From contig NZ_JAGPWD010000003.1 of assembly GCF_018119395.1 (NCBI RefSeq), forward strand, positions 62,001 through 126,000: a stretch of 64,000 bases of DNA. The letters are read 5' to 3'. Source of the stretch: Massilia sp. ZL223. GTDB taxonomy: Bacteria > Pseudomonadota > Gammaproteobacteria > Burkholderiales > Burkholderiaceae_D. The stretch's first letter is position 1. Every line of letters begins with the position of its first letter. Below, piece after piece: positions 43,481-51,513 of this stretch. The position numbers and the translations under genes are program-made. Under the pieces are notes generated by a model. That model worked only from the letters and a program-made list of their open reading frames with translations, ran no database searches and was not told the origin of the DNA.

Positions 43481-44455
43481 TCAGCCTCCGGTCTGGGCCA
43501 TGAAACGGATGATTTTTTGGGGAGCGGCGTTGAACTCGTGCTTGTGGGGCTTGAGTTCGATGGCCTCGCGGATCGCCGCCTCCAGCTCGGCGTCCGAAGC
43601 GCCGCCGCGCAGCAGGGGGCGGAATTCGAACTTCTCTTCCTGGCCCAGACACAGGTAGAGCGTGCCGTCGACCGACAGGCGCACCCGGTTGCAGGTGGCG
43701 CAGAAATGCTGGGACAGCGGCGTGATGAAGCCGATGCTGGACCTGCCGTCGGGAGTGGCCAGGTAGCGCGCCGGACCGCCGCCCAGTTCCGCCGCCTGCG
43801 GCACCAGGCCGAAGCGCTCGCGCAGCCGGGTCTGCACTTCCTGCAGGTCGAGGTAGGCCGCATTGCGGCCGGTGGCGCCCATCGGCATCACCTCGATCAG
43901 GCGCAGCATGAAACCGTGCTCGATGCAGAATTCGGCCATGGCCTCGATCTCGCCGTCGTTCACCCCGCGCATCGCCACCATGTTGATCTTGATCGGCTCG
44001 AAGCCGGCGGCCTTGCCGGCCATCAGTCCGTCCATGATGCGCGCCAGGCTGTCGCGGCCGGTGATCTTTTCCATGCATGCGCGGTCGAGGCTGTCGAGGC
44101 TGACGTTGATGCGGCGTACTCCCGCCAGGCGCAGGGCGCCGGCGTGGCGCTCCAGGCGGGTGGCGTTGGTCGACATCGACAAGTCCTCGATGCCGGGCAG
44201 GGCGGCCAGGCGGCCGGCGAGGACGGCGACGTCGCGGCGCAGCAGCGGCTCGCCCCCGGTCAGGCGCACGCGCCGCGTCCCGAGGCGTGCGAACGCGGCC
44301 ACCAGGCGCTCCATCTCGTCGAAGCTGAGCCAGTGTTCCGGCTCCTCGAAGCCGCGAAAGCCGGTGGGGATGCAATAGGTGCATCGGAGATCGCAACGAT
44401 CCGTCACCGACAGCCGCAAGTAGTCGATGGATCGTCCGAAACGGTCGCGCAGCAT
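43481..44455 (-). CDS. moaA: GTP 3',8-cyclase (molybdenum cofactor step 1)
   Basis: A 324-residue radical SAM enzyme. The N-terminal cluster is C21-x3-C25-x2-C28 (DRCDLRCTYCIP), and the C-terminal cluster is FCATCNRVRLS with a later Cys in YLCLGQ. MoaA ends in GlyGly (MAQTGG), required for activity. It converts GTP to the cyclopropterin precursor of molybdopterin. It leads moaA-carbonic anhydrase-narX-narL and is divergent from dnr, with CTAG-triad element C between them. Confidence 0.96.
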   Translation of the reverse strand: MLRDRFGRSIDYLRLSVTDRCDLRCTYCIPTGFRGFEEPEHWLSFDEMERLVAAFARLGTRRVRLTGGEPLLRRDVAVLAGRLAALPGIEDLSMSTNATRLERHAGALRLAGVRRINVSLDSLDRACMEKITGRDSLARIMDGLMAGKAAGFEPIKINMVAMRGVNDGEIEAMAEFCIEHGFMLRLIEVMPMGATGRNAAYLDLQEVQTRLRERFGLVPQAAELGGGPARYLATPDGRSSIGFITPLSQHFCATCNRVRLSVDGTLYLCLGQEEKFEFRPLLRGGASDAELEAAIREAIELKPHKHEFNAAPQKIIRFMAQTGG

Positions 44456-44522
44456 GCGGGCCTCCTTTGGTCGTCAGGTTTCCATTGTAGGGATTCGCGC
44501 CGCCGCGGAGAGTCGGCATGAC

Positions 44523-44553
44523 GGACTAAACGGCCCTAGTCATTAAGAACTAT
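44523..44553. promoter_or_regulatory. CTAG-triad element C (moaA-narXL / dnr-nnrS)
   Basis: Degenerate triad: CTAA at 44525, CTAG at 44536, CTAT at 44550, with the conserved 14-bp spacing on the right (CTAGTCATTAAGAACTAT). It is preceded by the 18-mer AGTCGGCATGACGGACTA, identical to that before element A. It ends 68 bp from the moaA start and about 110 bp from the dnr start. Confidence 0.58.
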
Positions 44554-44663
44554 GCCGAACCTCTCTCGGAAGTATTTGATTTTCATGAGATTTGGCTTGT
44601 AATGACGACATCGGGAAGGCGTCTTGCGGCGCCGTTCCCGCCCTCCACCAGCCGACCCTCGCC

Positions 44664-45341
44664 ATGCTCAGAACCCGCATCGATCCCCGCCAGTTCCTCA
44701 AGCGCCTGCCGCTGTTCGCGGACCTGGCTCCCGCGGACATGGACATGGTGGCCGCGGCGACCACCGAGCTGCACCTGCCGCGCGGGCGGGTGATCTTCAA
44801 GCGGGGCGACCCCTGCAACGGCTTCCATACCGTGATCTACGGCAGCGTCAAGCTGTGCTTCGTTTCCTCCCAGGGCGACGAGAAGGTGGTCGAGCTGATC
44901 GGCCCCGGGCAGAGCTTTGGCGAGGCGCTGATGTTCATGGAGCGCGACTACATCGTCCAGGCCGAGGCCCTGGCCGACTGCATGCTGCTGCACATCGGGA
45001 AGGAGGCGATCCTGTCCGGGATCGAGCGCGACCCGGGCTTCGCACGCCGCATGCTGGCCGGGATGAGCCGGCGCCTGCACGGCCTGATTTCCGACGTCGA
45101 GTCTTATACCCTGCGCTCGGGCAGCCAGCGCGTGGTGGGCTACCTGCTCAAGGACGATCCGCGCCAGGGCGGCGAGGTGACGCTTTCGGCAAGCAAGAAG
45201 ATGGTCGCCTCGCGCCTGAATATCACGCCCGAATACTTTTCGCGGGTGCTGCACGACATGGCCGGCCGCGGCCTGGTCGGCATCGCCGGCCGCAGCATCA
45301 CCATCCTCGACCTCGAGCGCCTGCGCGCCTACGAGGGCTGA
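44664..45341 (+). CDS. dnr: Crp/Fnr-family regulator, Dnr/NnrR type
   Basis: A 225-residue regulator with an effector domain (PRGRVIFKRGDPCNGFHTVIYGSVKLCF) and C-terminal helix-turn-helix. The recognition helix contains E-x2-SR (ITPEYFSRVLHDM), the residues that read TTGAT half-sites in FNR. The four-cysteine Fe-S ligand set of FNR is absent, so it is probably a heme/NO sensor like Dnr. It lies 28 bp upstream of nnrS. Its likely targets are the TTGAY-N4-RTCAA boxes elsewhere in this window. The ATG is at 44664; upstream in-frame codons begin only with TTG. Confidence 0.85.
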   Translation: MLRTRIDPRQFLKRLPLFADLAPADMDMVAAATTELHLPRGRVIFKRGDPCNGFHTVIYGSVKLCFVSSQGDEKVVELIGPGQSFGEALMFMERDYIVQAEALADCMLLHIGKEAILSGIERDPGFARRMLAGMSRRLHGLISDVESYTLRSGSQRVVGYLLKDDPRQGGEVTLSASKKMVASRLNITPEYFSRVLHDMAGRGLVGIAGRSITILDLERLRAYEG

Positions 45342-45369
45342 GCGGCGCCTCTCACCACAGGAACCTGCC

Positions 45370-46566
45370 ATGACACTGCTACGCATCGACGATCCCGCCG
45401 CCCCGGCACGCCCGGGGGGCCTGCAAGGGCAGCCTTTGTTCGCCCTCGGCTTCCGACCCTTCTACCTGCTGGGCGCCGCCTTCGCCGGCGTCGCGGTGCC
45501 CGCCTGGACCGCGTCCTGGCTGGGCTGGTCCGGCGCGCCGCAGCTGACCCTGGCCTGGCACATGCACGAAATGCTGTTCGGCTTCGTGATCGCCATCGTG
45601 GTCGGCTTCCTGTTCACGGCCGGGCGCAACTGGACCGGCCTGTGGACGCCGCGCGGCGGCCACCTGGCGGCGCTGGCGGCCCTGTGGCTGGCCGGCCGCG
45701 TGGGCATGGCGGTCCTTCAGCCGGCGGCGGCGGCCGCGCTCGACGTGATCTTCCTGCCGCTGGCCGCCTGGCCGCTGTACCGGGTGATCCGGCGCGCCGG
45801 CAATACCCGCAACCTGGTGATGGTGGCGCTGCTGGCAGTGCTGGCGGCCGCCAACGCCGTCTTCCATGCCGCCGTGCTGGGATGGCTGCCGGTCTCGCCC
45901 GTGCAGCCGCTGTACGCCGCCATCGTGGCGGTGATCGTGATCGAATCCGTACTCGGCGGCCGCGTTATCCCCAGCTTCACCGCCAATGCGTTGCGCGGCG
46001 TGCGCACGGCCACCTCGCCCCGGCTGGAGAAGCTCAGCCTGGCGCTCACCGTGGCGACCGGCCTGGCCTGGGCCCTGATGCCGCTGTCCTTGCCGCTGGC
46101 CGTGCTGGCCGCGGGGACCGCGGTGGTCCAGGGGCTGCGCATGGCGGGTTGGAAACCGCTGGCGACCCTGGGTACGCCGCTGCTGTGGATCCTGCATGTT
46201 TCCTACGCCTGGATCCCGCTCGGTTTCCTGATGCTGGCCCTGGCCTGCGTGGGCCTCGCGCCGCAAAGCGCCGCCGTGCACCTGCTGACCGTGGGGGCGA
46301 TGGGCGGCCTGATCATCGGCATGATCACCCGCACCGCGCTCGGGCATACCGGGCGCATGCTGAAAGCCGGCCGGGCGGAGACCGCCATGTACCTGCTGCT
46401 GCAGGCGGGCGTGCTGGCGCGCCTGGCCGCGGCCCTGAGTGCTGGCAGCCTGTACCGGGCCGGCCTGGTGGCGGCGAGCATCTGCTGGAGCCTGGCCTTC
46501 GCGCTGTACTGCATCACCTACGGGCCTTACCTGCTGCGGGCGCGCGTCGATGGCCGCGAAGGCTGA
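45370..46566 (+). CDS. nnrS: NnrS family heme-copper membrane protein
   Basis: A 398-residue protein with about 12 membrane helices. It matches NnrS: LFALGFRPFYLLGAAFA, WHMHEMLFGFVIAIVVGFLF, LGGRVIPSFTANALRG and MIGMITRTALGHTGR-like text near residue 320. NnrS proteins bind heme and copper and lower damage from nitric oxide, perhaps by limiting dinitrosyl-iron formation. Coupled to dnr, as in other denitrifiers. It converges on hemN with 10 bp between stops. Confidence 0.93.
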   Translation: MTLLRIDDPAAPARPGGLQGQPLFALGFRPFYLLGAAFAGVAVPAWTASWLGWSGAPQLTLAWHMHEMLFGFVIAIVVGFLFTAGRNWTGLWTPRGGHLAALAALWLAGRVGMAVLQPAAAAALDVIFLPLAAWPLYRVIRRAGNTRNLVMVALLAVLAAANAVFHAAVLGWLPVSPVQPLYAAIVAVIVIESVLGGRVIPSFTANALRGVRTATSPRLEKLSLALTVATGLAWALMPLSLPLAVLAAGTAVVQGLRMAGWKPLATLGTPLLWILHVSYAWIPLGFLMLALACVGLAPQSAAVHLLTVGAMGGLIIGMITRTALGHTGRMLKAGRAETAMYLLLQAGVLARLAAALSAGSLYRAGLVAASICWSLAFALYCITYGPYLLRARVDGREG

Positions 46567-46576
46567 GCGGCGCCGT

Positions 46577-47992
46577 TCAGGCGGTGCGCGAGTAGGGCAT
46601 GCGCAGCAGCGGCTGGGCGCCGGCGCTGCCCAGGTAGCGGTCGAACACCATGCAGATATTCCGGACCAGGAAGCGCCCGCTGGGAGTGACGTCAAGGCGG
46701 CCGGGCGTGCGCGCCAGCAGGCCATCGGCCTCCAGGGCCGCGAGCTGCGCTGCTTCGCGCGCGAAGCAGGCGCCGAACTCGATGCCATGGCGCCGCTCGA
46801 AGGCCTCGACGTCGAGGCTGAAGTCGCACATCAGGCGCTGGATCAGGTCGCGCCGCAGCAGGTCGTCCGTGCCGAGGTTCAGGCCGCGCGCGACCGGCAG
46901 CTCGCCCTGGTCGAGCCGCGCGTAGTAGCGTCCCAGCGACTTCTCGTTCTGGCTGTAGGCCGCGCCGACGGCGCTGATGGCCGAGACGCCGCAGGACAGC
47001 ATGTCGGCGCCGGCATGGGTGGAATAGCCCTGGAAGTTGCGCTGCAGCCGGCCCTGGCGCTGGGCCAGGGCCAGCTCGTCGTCCGGCCGGGCGAAATGGT
47101 CCATGCCGATGTAGACGTAGCCGTTGCCGGTCAGGTGGGCGATGCACAGCGCCAGCAGTTCGAGCCGGGTCTGGGCCGAGGGCATGTCTTCCTCGCGGAT
47201 CAGGCGCTGCGACTTGAACAGCTCGGGCAGGTGGGCGTAGTGGTAAACCGAGATGCGGTCGGGACCGGCCTGCACCACCTGGTCCAGGGTGCGCCGCATC
47301 GATGCCGGGCTCTGCTTAGGCAAGCCGTAGATCAGGTCGATGCTGATGGAGCGGTAGCCCGCCGCGCGCGCGGCCGCGATCGCGTCCAGGGTCAGCGCCG
47401 CCGGCTGGATGCGGTTGACGGCGCGCTGCACGTCCGGATCGAAGTCCTGCACCCCCAGGCTGAGGCGGTTGAAGCCCTGGGCGCGCAGCTCGTGGATGCG
47501 CGCGGCGTCGACCGTGCGCGGATCGATCTCGATCCCGTATTCGCCTTCGGCGTCGCCGGCGAACTCGAAGGCCCGGCGCAGGTGACTGGTGAGGACGCCC
47601 ATCTGCTCGCCGGACAGGTAGGTCGGAGTGCCGCCGCCGAAATGCAGCTGCGCGACCCGGTTCATGCCGTCGAACAGGGCGGCCTGCATGTCGATCTCGC
47701 GCAGCAGGTAGCCGAGATAGACGGCGGCCTTGTCGCGCTCGCTGGTAATGATCTTGTTGCAGGCGCAGTAGTAGCACAGCGACTGGCAGAACGGGATGTG
47801 CACGTACAGCGACAGCGGCCGCCTTGGGTCCGCGGCGCGCCGCGCCGCCACCGCCGCGCGGTAGTCGGCGACGCCGAAGACCGGGCCGAAGCGGTCGGCG
47901 GTCGGATAGGAGGTATAGCGCGGGCCGGGACGGCTCATGCGGGCCAGCAGATCGGGGGCAGGGCTATCAACGAAAACGGGGGAGGAAGTCAT
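46577..47992 (-). CDS. hemN: Oxygen-independent coproporphyrinogen III dehydrogenase
   Basis: A 471-residue radical SAM enzyme. The cluster motif C69-x3-C73-x2-C76 (FCQSLCYYCAC) is the HemN type, and RYTSYPTADRF and the HemN C-terminal domain (DLIQRLMCDFSLD) support the assignment over HemW. It oxidatively decarboxylates coproporphyrinogen III without oxygen, supplying heme for NarI, NorB and the cytochromes here. It is divergent from norB across a 224-bp gap. Confidence 0.95.
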   Translation of the reverse strand: MTSSPVFVDSPAPDLLARMSRPGPRYTSYPTADRFGPVFGVADYRAAVAARRAADPRRPLSLYVHIPFCQSLCYYCACNKIITSERDKAAVYLGYLLREIDMQAALFDGMNRVAQLHFGGGTPTYLSGEQMGVLTSHLRRAFEFAGDAEGEYGIEIDPRTVDAARIHELRAQGFNRLSLGVQDFDPDVQRAVNRIQPAALTLDAIAAARAAGYRSISIDLIYGLPKQSPASMRRTLDQVVQAGPDRISVYHYAHLPELFKSQRLIREEDMPSAQTRLELLALCIAHLTGNGYVYIGMDHFARPDDELALAQRQGRLQRNFQGYSTHAGADMLSCGVSAISAVGAAYSQNEKSLGRYYARLDQGELPVARGLNLGTDDLLRRDLIQRLMCDFSLDVEAFERRHGIEFGACFAREAAQLAALEADGLLARTPGRLDVTPSGRFLVRNICMVFDRYLGSAGAQPLLRMPYSRTA

Positions 47993-48128
47993 GGCGTGTC
48001 ACTCGCTGAACAATGTGGATGCGCATGCCAGCTTATGCCGGGCCCGGCGCCGGCACAACGGGATGGAGGCGCAAAAAGCGGCGCCGGCGGGAGCAGGTCG
48101 CGATTTCTTGATCTGGCATATCCAATAC

Positions 48129-48145
48129 ATGCAATTTGTTTGCAT
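48129..48145. promoter_or_regulatory. NsrR-like palindrome upstream of norB
   Basis: ATGCAATTTGTTTGCAT is a 17-bp element with perfect 6-bp arms (ATGCAA/TTGCAT), the same length and edge bases as known NsrR sites of the ATGYATTT type. It lies 72 bp before norB, and an NsrR gene follows in the same cluster. The rest of the hemN-norB gap shows no consensus FNR box. Confidence 0.55.
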
Positions 48146-48216
48146 CATTTTGGGCGGAACCCTAGGATGAGCGCCGGTAGCACACCGCTTTCGTTCATCA
48201 CTCACAAGGAATAGTC

Positions 48217-50484
48217 ATGCAAGCCACAAGAAAACTATGGACATGGCTCGCCGTCATCTGCGTGATTTCCTTCTCCGTACTCGGCTGGGTCGGCAGGGAA
48301 ATCTACTTGCAGGCGCCGCCGATACCGGTCACCGTCACCGATCCGCAGGGAGGCGTCCTGTATTCTGCCGGCCAGATCCAGCAGGGCCAGCAGGCCTGGC
48401 TGGCGGCCGGCGGCCAGCAGCTCGGCACCGTCTGGGGCCACGGCAGCTATGTCGCCCCGGACTGGTCGGCCGACTGGCTGCACCGCGAAGCCGAGGCGCT
48501 GCAGGATGCGCTGGCGCGGCGCGAATTCGGCGCCGGCTACGCGCGCCTGGATGCGGCGCGCCAGGGCCATGTCGACGCGCTGGTGCGCGCCGAGCTGCGC
48601 CGCAATACCTATGACGCGGCCAGCGGCACGCTCTCCCTGTCCGCCGTGCGCGCCGAGGCCGTGCGCGAAGTGGCGCGCCACTACGCCGGCCTGTTCGGCG
48701 ACGAGGCCGGCCTGGACGGCCTGCGCGAGCAGTACGCGATGCGCCCCAACTCGCTGGCGGCGGAACAGGACCGCGCCGCGCTCACCGGCTTCTTCTTCTG
48801 GTCGGCCTGGGCCGCGGCCGCCGACCGCCCGGGCGAGACGGGCCTGAGCTACACCAGCAACTGGCCGCACGAGCCGCTGGCCGGGAACACCCCGACCGCC
48901 GGCGCCGGCATCTGGTCGATCGCGAGCGTGATCCTGATGATCGGCGCCATCGCCGCCATGGTCTTCTTCCATGGCATGCACAAGGACGAGGAAGATCCGC
49001 CGGCGCCGAAGAGCGATCCCCTGATCGACCTGAAGGCCACGCCCTCGATGCGCGCTACCCGCAAGTACTTCTTCGTGGTGGTCGGCCTGATCCTGGCCCA
49101 GGTGGGCATGGGCGTCATCACGGCACACTATGCGGTGGAGGGCAACAGCTTCTTCGGCATTCCGCTGGGCGACGTGCTTCCCTTTACCGTGAGCCGCACC
49201 ATCCACACCCAGTTCGCGGTGCTGTGGATCGCCACCGCCTGGCTGGCCACCGGCCTGTACATCGCGCCGGCCATTTCCGGCCATGAGCCGAAGTACCAGA
49301 AACTGGGCGTCGACGTGCTGTTCTACGCGCTGCTGTTCATCGTGGCCGGCTCCACCGCCACCGGCTGGCTCGGCACCTTGCGCGGCGCCGGCAGCGAATT
49401 CTCCTTCTGGATCGGCAACCAGGGCCTGGAATTCACCAGCATGGGCCGGGTGTGGCAAGTGCTGCTGTTCGCCGGCCTGCTGTTCTGGGCCTTCCTGCTC
49501 GGGCGCGGCCTGTGGCCGGCCCTGCGCAAGCCGTCCGAGAGCCGCGGCCTGATCGCCATGGTCTTCCTGGCTGCCTTGTGCATCGGCGGCTTCTACGCCA
49601 CCTCGCTGACCTGGGGCCGCGGGACCCATTACTCGATGGTCGAATACTGGCGCTGGTGGCTGGTGCACCTGTGGGTGGAGGGCTTCTTCGAGGTCTTCGC
49701 CACCGCCGTGATCGCGCTGCTGTTCACCCGCCTGGGCCTGATCCGCGCGGCCTCGGCCAACAGCGCCATCGTGCTCGAGACCATCGTGTTCCTGTTCGGG
49801 GGCATCCTCGGCACCCTGCATCACCTGTACTTTACCGGCACCCCGACCTCGGTGATCGCGATCGGTTCGATGTTCTCGGCGCTGGAAGTGGTGCCGCTGT
49901 CGCTGATCGGCCTCGAGGCCTGGCGCAACTACCAGCGCACCCAGGCCGCCGCCTGGGTCCGCAACTACAAGTGGGCGATCCTGTGCTTCATCGCGGTCGG
50001 CTTCTGGAACACCGTCGGCGCCGGCCTGCTCGGCTTCGCCATCAATACCCCGATCGCGCTGTACTACATGCAAGGCCTGAACATGACGGCCGCCCACGGT
50101 CATGCCGCCCTGTTCGGCGTCTACGGCATGCTGGGCATCGGCCTGATGCTGTTCTGCCTGCGCGGGCTGAGCGCGCGCGCCGCCTGGTCGGACGCGCTGC
50201 TGCGGCCCATGTTCTGGCTGCTGAACATCGGCCTGGCCATGATGGTGTTCCTGTCGCTGGTCCCGGCCGGCATCTACCAGGCGGTCGCCAGCATCAGCAA
50301 GGGCATGTGGTACGCCCGCTCGGCGCAGGTGATCCACTCGCCCTTCATGGAGAACATGGTGTGGCTGCGGGTCCCGGGCGACGTGGTGTTCGCCGTGGGC
50401 ACCGTGTTCCTGGCGCTGTTCGTGCTGCGCCTGATGCGCGGCGGGCGCAGGCCGGTGGCGGAAGCGCTGCCGGTGCGGGCCTGA
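48217..50484 (+). CDS. norB: Quinol-dependent nitric oxide reductase
   Basis: A 755-residue single-subunit qNOR (NorZ type). A first helix (8-27) and a periplasmic domain of about 200 residues carrying the NorC-like fold without a heme motif precede the 12-helix NorB core. Core histidines appear in HTQFAVLW, VEGFFEVFA region, HHLYFTGTP and HGHAALFGVYG. It reduces two NO to N2O with ubiquinol. AAGGA precedes the ATG. No norC is present, consistent with the quinol type. It detoxifies NO made from nitrite or met from outside. Confidence 0.95.
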   Translation: MQATRKLWTWLAVICVISFSVLGWVGREIYLQAPPIPVTVTDPQGGVLYSAGQIQQGQQAWLAAGGQQLGTVWGHGSYVAPDWSADWLHREAEALQDALARREFGAGYARLDAARQGHVDALVRAELRRNTYDAASGTLSLSAVRAEAVREVARHYAGLFGDEAGLDGLREQYAMRPNSLAAEQDRAALTGFFFWSAWAAAADRPGETGLSYTSNWPHEPLAGNTPTAGAGIWSIASVILMIGAIAAMVFFHGMHKDEEDPPAPKSDPLIDLKATPSMRATRKYFFVVVGLILAQVGMGVITAHYAVEGNSFFGIPLGDVLPFTVSRTIHTQFAVLWIATAWLATGLYIAPAISGHEPKYQKLGVDVLFYALLFIVAGSTATGWLGTLRGAGSEFSFWIGNQGLEFTSMGRVWQVLLFAGLLFWAFLLGRGLWPALRKPSESRGLIAMVFLAALCIGGFYATSLTWGRGTHYSMVEYWRWWLVHLWVEGFFEVFATAVIALLFTRLGLIRAASANSAIVLETIVFLFGGILGTLHHLYFTGTPTSVIAIGSMFSALEVVPLSLIGLEAWRNYQRTQAAAWVRNYKWAILCFIAVGFWNTVGAGLLGFAINTPIALYYMQGLNMTAAHGHAALFGVYGMLGIGLMLFCLRGLSARAAWSDALLRPMFWLLNIGLAMMVFLSLVPAGIYQAVASISKGMWYARSAQVIHSPFMENMVWLRVPGDVVFAVGTVFLALFVLRLMRGGRRPVAEALPVRA

Positions 50485-50504
50485 TGTCCGCCTGATGTCT
50501 TACC

Positions 50505-50523
50505 CCGGCCGCGCCGCGGCCGG
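50505..50523. terminator. GC hairpin between norB and DUF2249
   Basis: An 8-bp perfect stem (CCGGCCGC with GCGGCCGG) and a 3-nt loop 20 bp after the norB stop. There is no T-run, so it may only weaken read-through or protect the norB message. Confidence 0.3.
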
Positions 50524-50552
50524 ATTATCGAAATCATCGAAAGGAGTTTCCC

Positions 50553-50816
50553 ATGTCGCACAATTGCTCTGAACCGAACGTCTCCAACCGTACCTGGGTG
50601 TTCGACGCGCGCGGCATCGCACGCCGCTTCCGCCATGCCGCGATCTTCGGCGCCCTGCGCGCGCTGCTCCCCGGCGAAACCATGCGCTTTTGTAACGACC
50701 ACGATCCGCTGCCGCTGCTGGCGGAGCTGGGCGAACACTTCGGCGAACGCCTGAACGTCGTCTACCACCGCCGCTCGCCGGGCGACGTGGTGATCGACTT
50801 CGTGGTGCGCGCATGA
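50553..50816 (+). CDS. DUF2249 domain protein
   Basis: An 87-residue DUF2249 protein (NRTWVFDARGIARRFRHAAIFGAL, FCNDHDPLPLLAELGEHFG, DVVIDFVVRA). The family has a SirA/TusA-like fold and is common beside NO-response genes; the conserved HDP with nearby Cys may bind a metal or heme. Ribosome site AAAGGAG. It is followed after 10 bp by nsrR and by a second DUF2249 gene, so it belongs to the NO-response operon. Its task is unknown. Confidence 0.85.
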   Translation: MSHNCSEPNVSNRTWVFDARGIARRFRHAAIFGALRALLPGETMRFCNDHDPLPLLAELGEHFGERLNVVYHRRSPGDVVIDFVVRA

Positions 50817-50826
50817 GGAGCCGGCC

Positions 50827-51255
50827 GTGCGCCTGACGGAATTCACCGACCATGCCTTGCGCCTGCTGCTGTATCTGGGCCAGCACCGCGACCGCATCGT
50901 GACGGTCGACGAGATCGCGCGCCGCTACGGCATCTCGCGCAACCACCTGGCCAAGGTCGTCAACGAGCTCGGCGCCTGCGGCCTGATCGACACGCTGCGC
51001 GGCCGCAGCGGCGGCATGCGCCTGGCGCGGGACCCGCGACTGCTGCGCATGGGGGAGGTGGTCCGGCGCACGGAGCCCAATTTTCATATGGTCAAATGCT
51101 TCGCCGGCGAGGCGAGGGAATGTCCTTTCGACGCCGACTGCCGCCTGCGCGCATCGCTGGCGCGCGCCACCGCCGCCTACCTGCACGAACTCGACCGCGT
51201 GACCCTGGCCGACCTGCTGTCTCCCTGCCAGGACCTTGACCCGGCCCCGATCTGA
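50827..51255 (+). CDS. nsrR: Rrf2-family nitric oxide sensor and repressor
   Basis: A 142-residue NsrR starting with GTG. The N-terminal winged helix begins MRLTEFTDHALRLLLYLG; cysteines at 91, 99 and 105 (KCFAGEARECPFDADC) match the three ligands of the NO-sensitive cluster. NO damages the cluster and lifts repression, presumably of norB (palindrome at 48129) and of its own operon. It lies between two DUF2249 genes, 10 bp from the first. Confidence 0.92.
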   Translation: MRLTEFTDHALRLLLYLGQHRDRIVTVDEIARRYGISRNHLAKVVNELGACGLIDTLRGRSGGMRLARDPRLLRMGEVVRRTEPNFHMVKCFAGEARECPFDADCRLRASLARATAAYLHELDRVTLADLLSPCQDLDPAPI

Positions 51256-51264
51256 GGAATCATC

Positions 51265-51513
51265 ATGAGCACCCATTCGACCGCGACGATCCCGCTCGAC
51301 GTCTCCGGCCTGCTGCCGCCCGAGCCGATGGAGCAAATACTGGAAGCGCTGGCGGCCATGGCGCCGCAGCAGCGTCTCCAGGTGCTGATCGACCGCGAGC
51401 CGCACCCGCTGTACAAGATCCTCGACCGCCATGGCTACGGCTACCGGACGAGCGTCCGGGCCGACCACCGGTTCGACCTCCTGATCCAGAAAATCCCATG
51501 CAACGATCCCTGA
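51265..51513 (+). CDS. DUF2249 domain protein (second copy)
   Basis: An 82-residue DUF2249 protein: ATIPLDVSGLLPPEPMEQIL, RLQVLIDREPHPLYKILDRHGYGY and FDLLIQKIP. It differs markedly from the copy at 50553 and keeps the REPHPL motif where the first has HDPLPL. It lies nine bases after nsrR and its end overlaps the next membrane gene by 16 bases. Probably part of NO defence; no defined activity. Confidence 0.85.
   Translation: MSTHSTATIPLDVSGLLPPEPMEQILEALAAMAPQQRLQVLIDREPHPLYKILDRHGYGYRTSVRADHRFDLLIQKIPCNDP

Noticed and set aside
44565..44582. TTGATTTTCATGAG near dnr as an auto-regulatory FNR box
   Set aside because: The right arm does not match ATCAA at the required spacing.
48108..48121. 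TTGATCTGGCATAT as an FNR box for norB or hemN
   Set aside because: Only the left half-site matches; the right half has no TCAA core.
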